A stretch of DNA of 13,870 nt from the NCBI GenBank assembly GCA_002493325.1, contig DKYL01000027.1, positions 1,126 to 14,995 on the forward strand, written 5' to 3'. Shown here piece by piece: positions 13,165 to 13,870 of this stretch. Positions within the stretch are counted from its first letter, which is position 1. Each line of letters begins with the position of its first letter. Under the pieces are notes generated by a model. The model was not told where the DNA came from. It did no database searches and saw nothing but the letters and a program-made list of their open reading frames with translations. The position numbers and the translations under genes are program-made. Source of the DNA: Ruminococcaceae bacterium UBA7101 (lineage in GTDB: Bacteria; Bacillota; Clostridia; Oscillospirales; Acutalibacteraceae).

Positions 13165-13870
13165 CTATATTTTTGATATCAGATTAATCAGTGCACAGCA
13201 GACCACACCTGCCATAAGCGGAACAAGCACAGACAAGGCACTCCATTTAATGCTCCTTGTTTCCTTATATATTGTCAGCAGGGTTGTAGAGCACGGGAAG
13301 TGGAACATGGAAAACACACAAACACATAATGCTGTTACCCAAGTCCATCCATTATCCACCAAAATTGTTTTCAGACTTTCCAGCGAGGAATAGTCACTCA
13401 GTTCTCCTGTTGACAGATAAACCATTAATGCTATGGGTATTACAATTTCATTGGCAGGAAAACCAAGTATGAATGCCAGCAGCATTACACCGTCCATACC
13501 AAGAAACTGACCTACCGGATTAAGCACCTCTGCAATCCTGCTGAGCAGTGAAGCATCACCGACAGAAATATTAGCAAGCACCCAGATGATAAGCCCTGCG
13601 GGCGCCGCAACAACAACTGCACGAAGCAGAACAAAAATCACCTTTTCCCTGACGGTATCACCTATAAGCCTCAGTACCTTAGGCTTTCGGTAAGGCGGCA
13701 GCTCCATAATATACGAGCTGCTTACACCATTCAAAACCGTTGACGTCAGCAGCTTAGAACAGGCAAAGGTCATCAGCATTGACCCTGCAATCATACCAAG
13801 CAATATCATCGCAGACAAAAAGCTGTTTTTCACAAAAAACATAGATATGACTGCAATTAACAGCGGGAAT
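13165..13870 (-). CDS. feoB: Ferrous iron transporter FeoB, C-terminal part (5' end outside window)
   Basis: The frame is open to the window edge, so only the last ~235 residues are present. They form the membrane part of FeoB: a Gate-type helix bundle with MELPPYRKPKV, AAPAGLIIWVLAN, LAFILGFPANEIVIPI and FHFPCSTTLLTIYKETRSIKW, all characteristic of FeoB, with a conserved Cys in the HFPCST segment. The GTP-binding G domain, first Gate domain and true start lie beyond 13870; the Met at 13842 is internal. FeoB imports Fe(II) across the cytoplasmic membrane, as expected for an anaerobe. The gene ends with TAG 64 bases before the spoIIE start, and no terminator is visible there, so some read-through into spoIIE is possible. 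Confidence 0.93.
   Translation of the reverse strand, partial: FPLLIAVISMFFVKNSFLSAMILLGMIAGSMLMTFACSKLLTSTVLNGVSSSYIMELPPYRKPKVLRLIGDTVREKVIFVLLRAVVVAAPAGLIIWVLANISVGDASLLSRIAEVLNPVGQFLGMDGVMLLAFILGFPANEIVIPIALMVYLSTGELSDYSSLESLKTILVDNGWTWVTALCVCVFSMFHFPCSTTLLTIYKETRSIKWSALSVLVPLMAGVVCCALINLISKI

Noticed and set aside
13165..13842. A stand-alone 225-residue membrane protein starting at the Met at 13842
   Set aside because: The frame stays open to the window edge with FeoB-like sequence before that Met, and no ribosome site is present; it is the C-terminal part of FeoB.
1..13870. tRNA or rRNA genes, CRISPR arrays, insertion sequences
   Set aside because: I looked for cloverleaf-like segments, regularly spaced repeats and transposase-like frames with terminal inverted repeats and found none.

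Overview
The window is a dense, low-GC, gene-packed piece of a Firmicutes chromosome. It most likely comes from a spore-forming anaerobic Clostridia member (Oscillospiraceae/Ruminococcaceae-like). This rests on a SpoIIE sporulation phosphatase, strong AGGAGG-type ribosome binding sites, sigma-A-like promoters, a Lsa/CplR-type ABC-F protein, a flavinylation cluster (ApbE, FMN-binding protein, NusG domain II, Gx transporter) and FeoB. The genus is an inference; there is no rRNA to fix it.

Left part (1-4350, + strand): the 3' end of a DUF815 AAA+ ATPase gene is followed by a three-gene operon of an OmpR-type response regulator, a membrane histidine kinase and a membrane-anchored HtrA/DegP-like serine protease, closed by a hairpin terminator. 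The order suggests an envelope or secretion-stress circuit. Its promoter is an extended -10 element inside a 25-bp imperfect palindrome, and three 10-bp direct repeats lie just upstream.

Middle part (4350-5745): a small AT-rich segment holds a divergent pair, an unrecognised 71-residue protein (-) and a 62-residue XRE-type HTH protein (+). They share back-to-back promoters with two near-identical 15-bp sites. A convergent gene (-) encodes an HTH protein fused to two membrane helices and a zinc ribbon.

Flavin part (5745-8285, - strand): apbE, an extracytoplasmic FMN-binding protein, a NusG domain II protein and a Gx transporter form one tight operon ending in a strong terminator. This looks like the flavoprotein-maturation core of an electron-transfer (EET-like) locus, without NDH-2 or quinone-synthesis genes in view.

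Right part (8330-13870, - strand): FeoB (C-terminal part only), spoIIE, a GlmS-isomerase-like double-SIS protein, and an ABC-F ribosome-protection ATPase. The most interesting element is the ~215-nt leader in front of the ABC-F gene (9791-10040). It has its own consensus promoter, a 7-codon leader ORF (MYNFSCK), and four RNA segments that can pair either as a protector hairpin plus a U-tailed terminator, or as an antiterminator. This is a complete ribosome-stalling transcription attenuator and predicts drug-inducible expression of the ABC-F gene.
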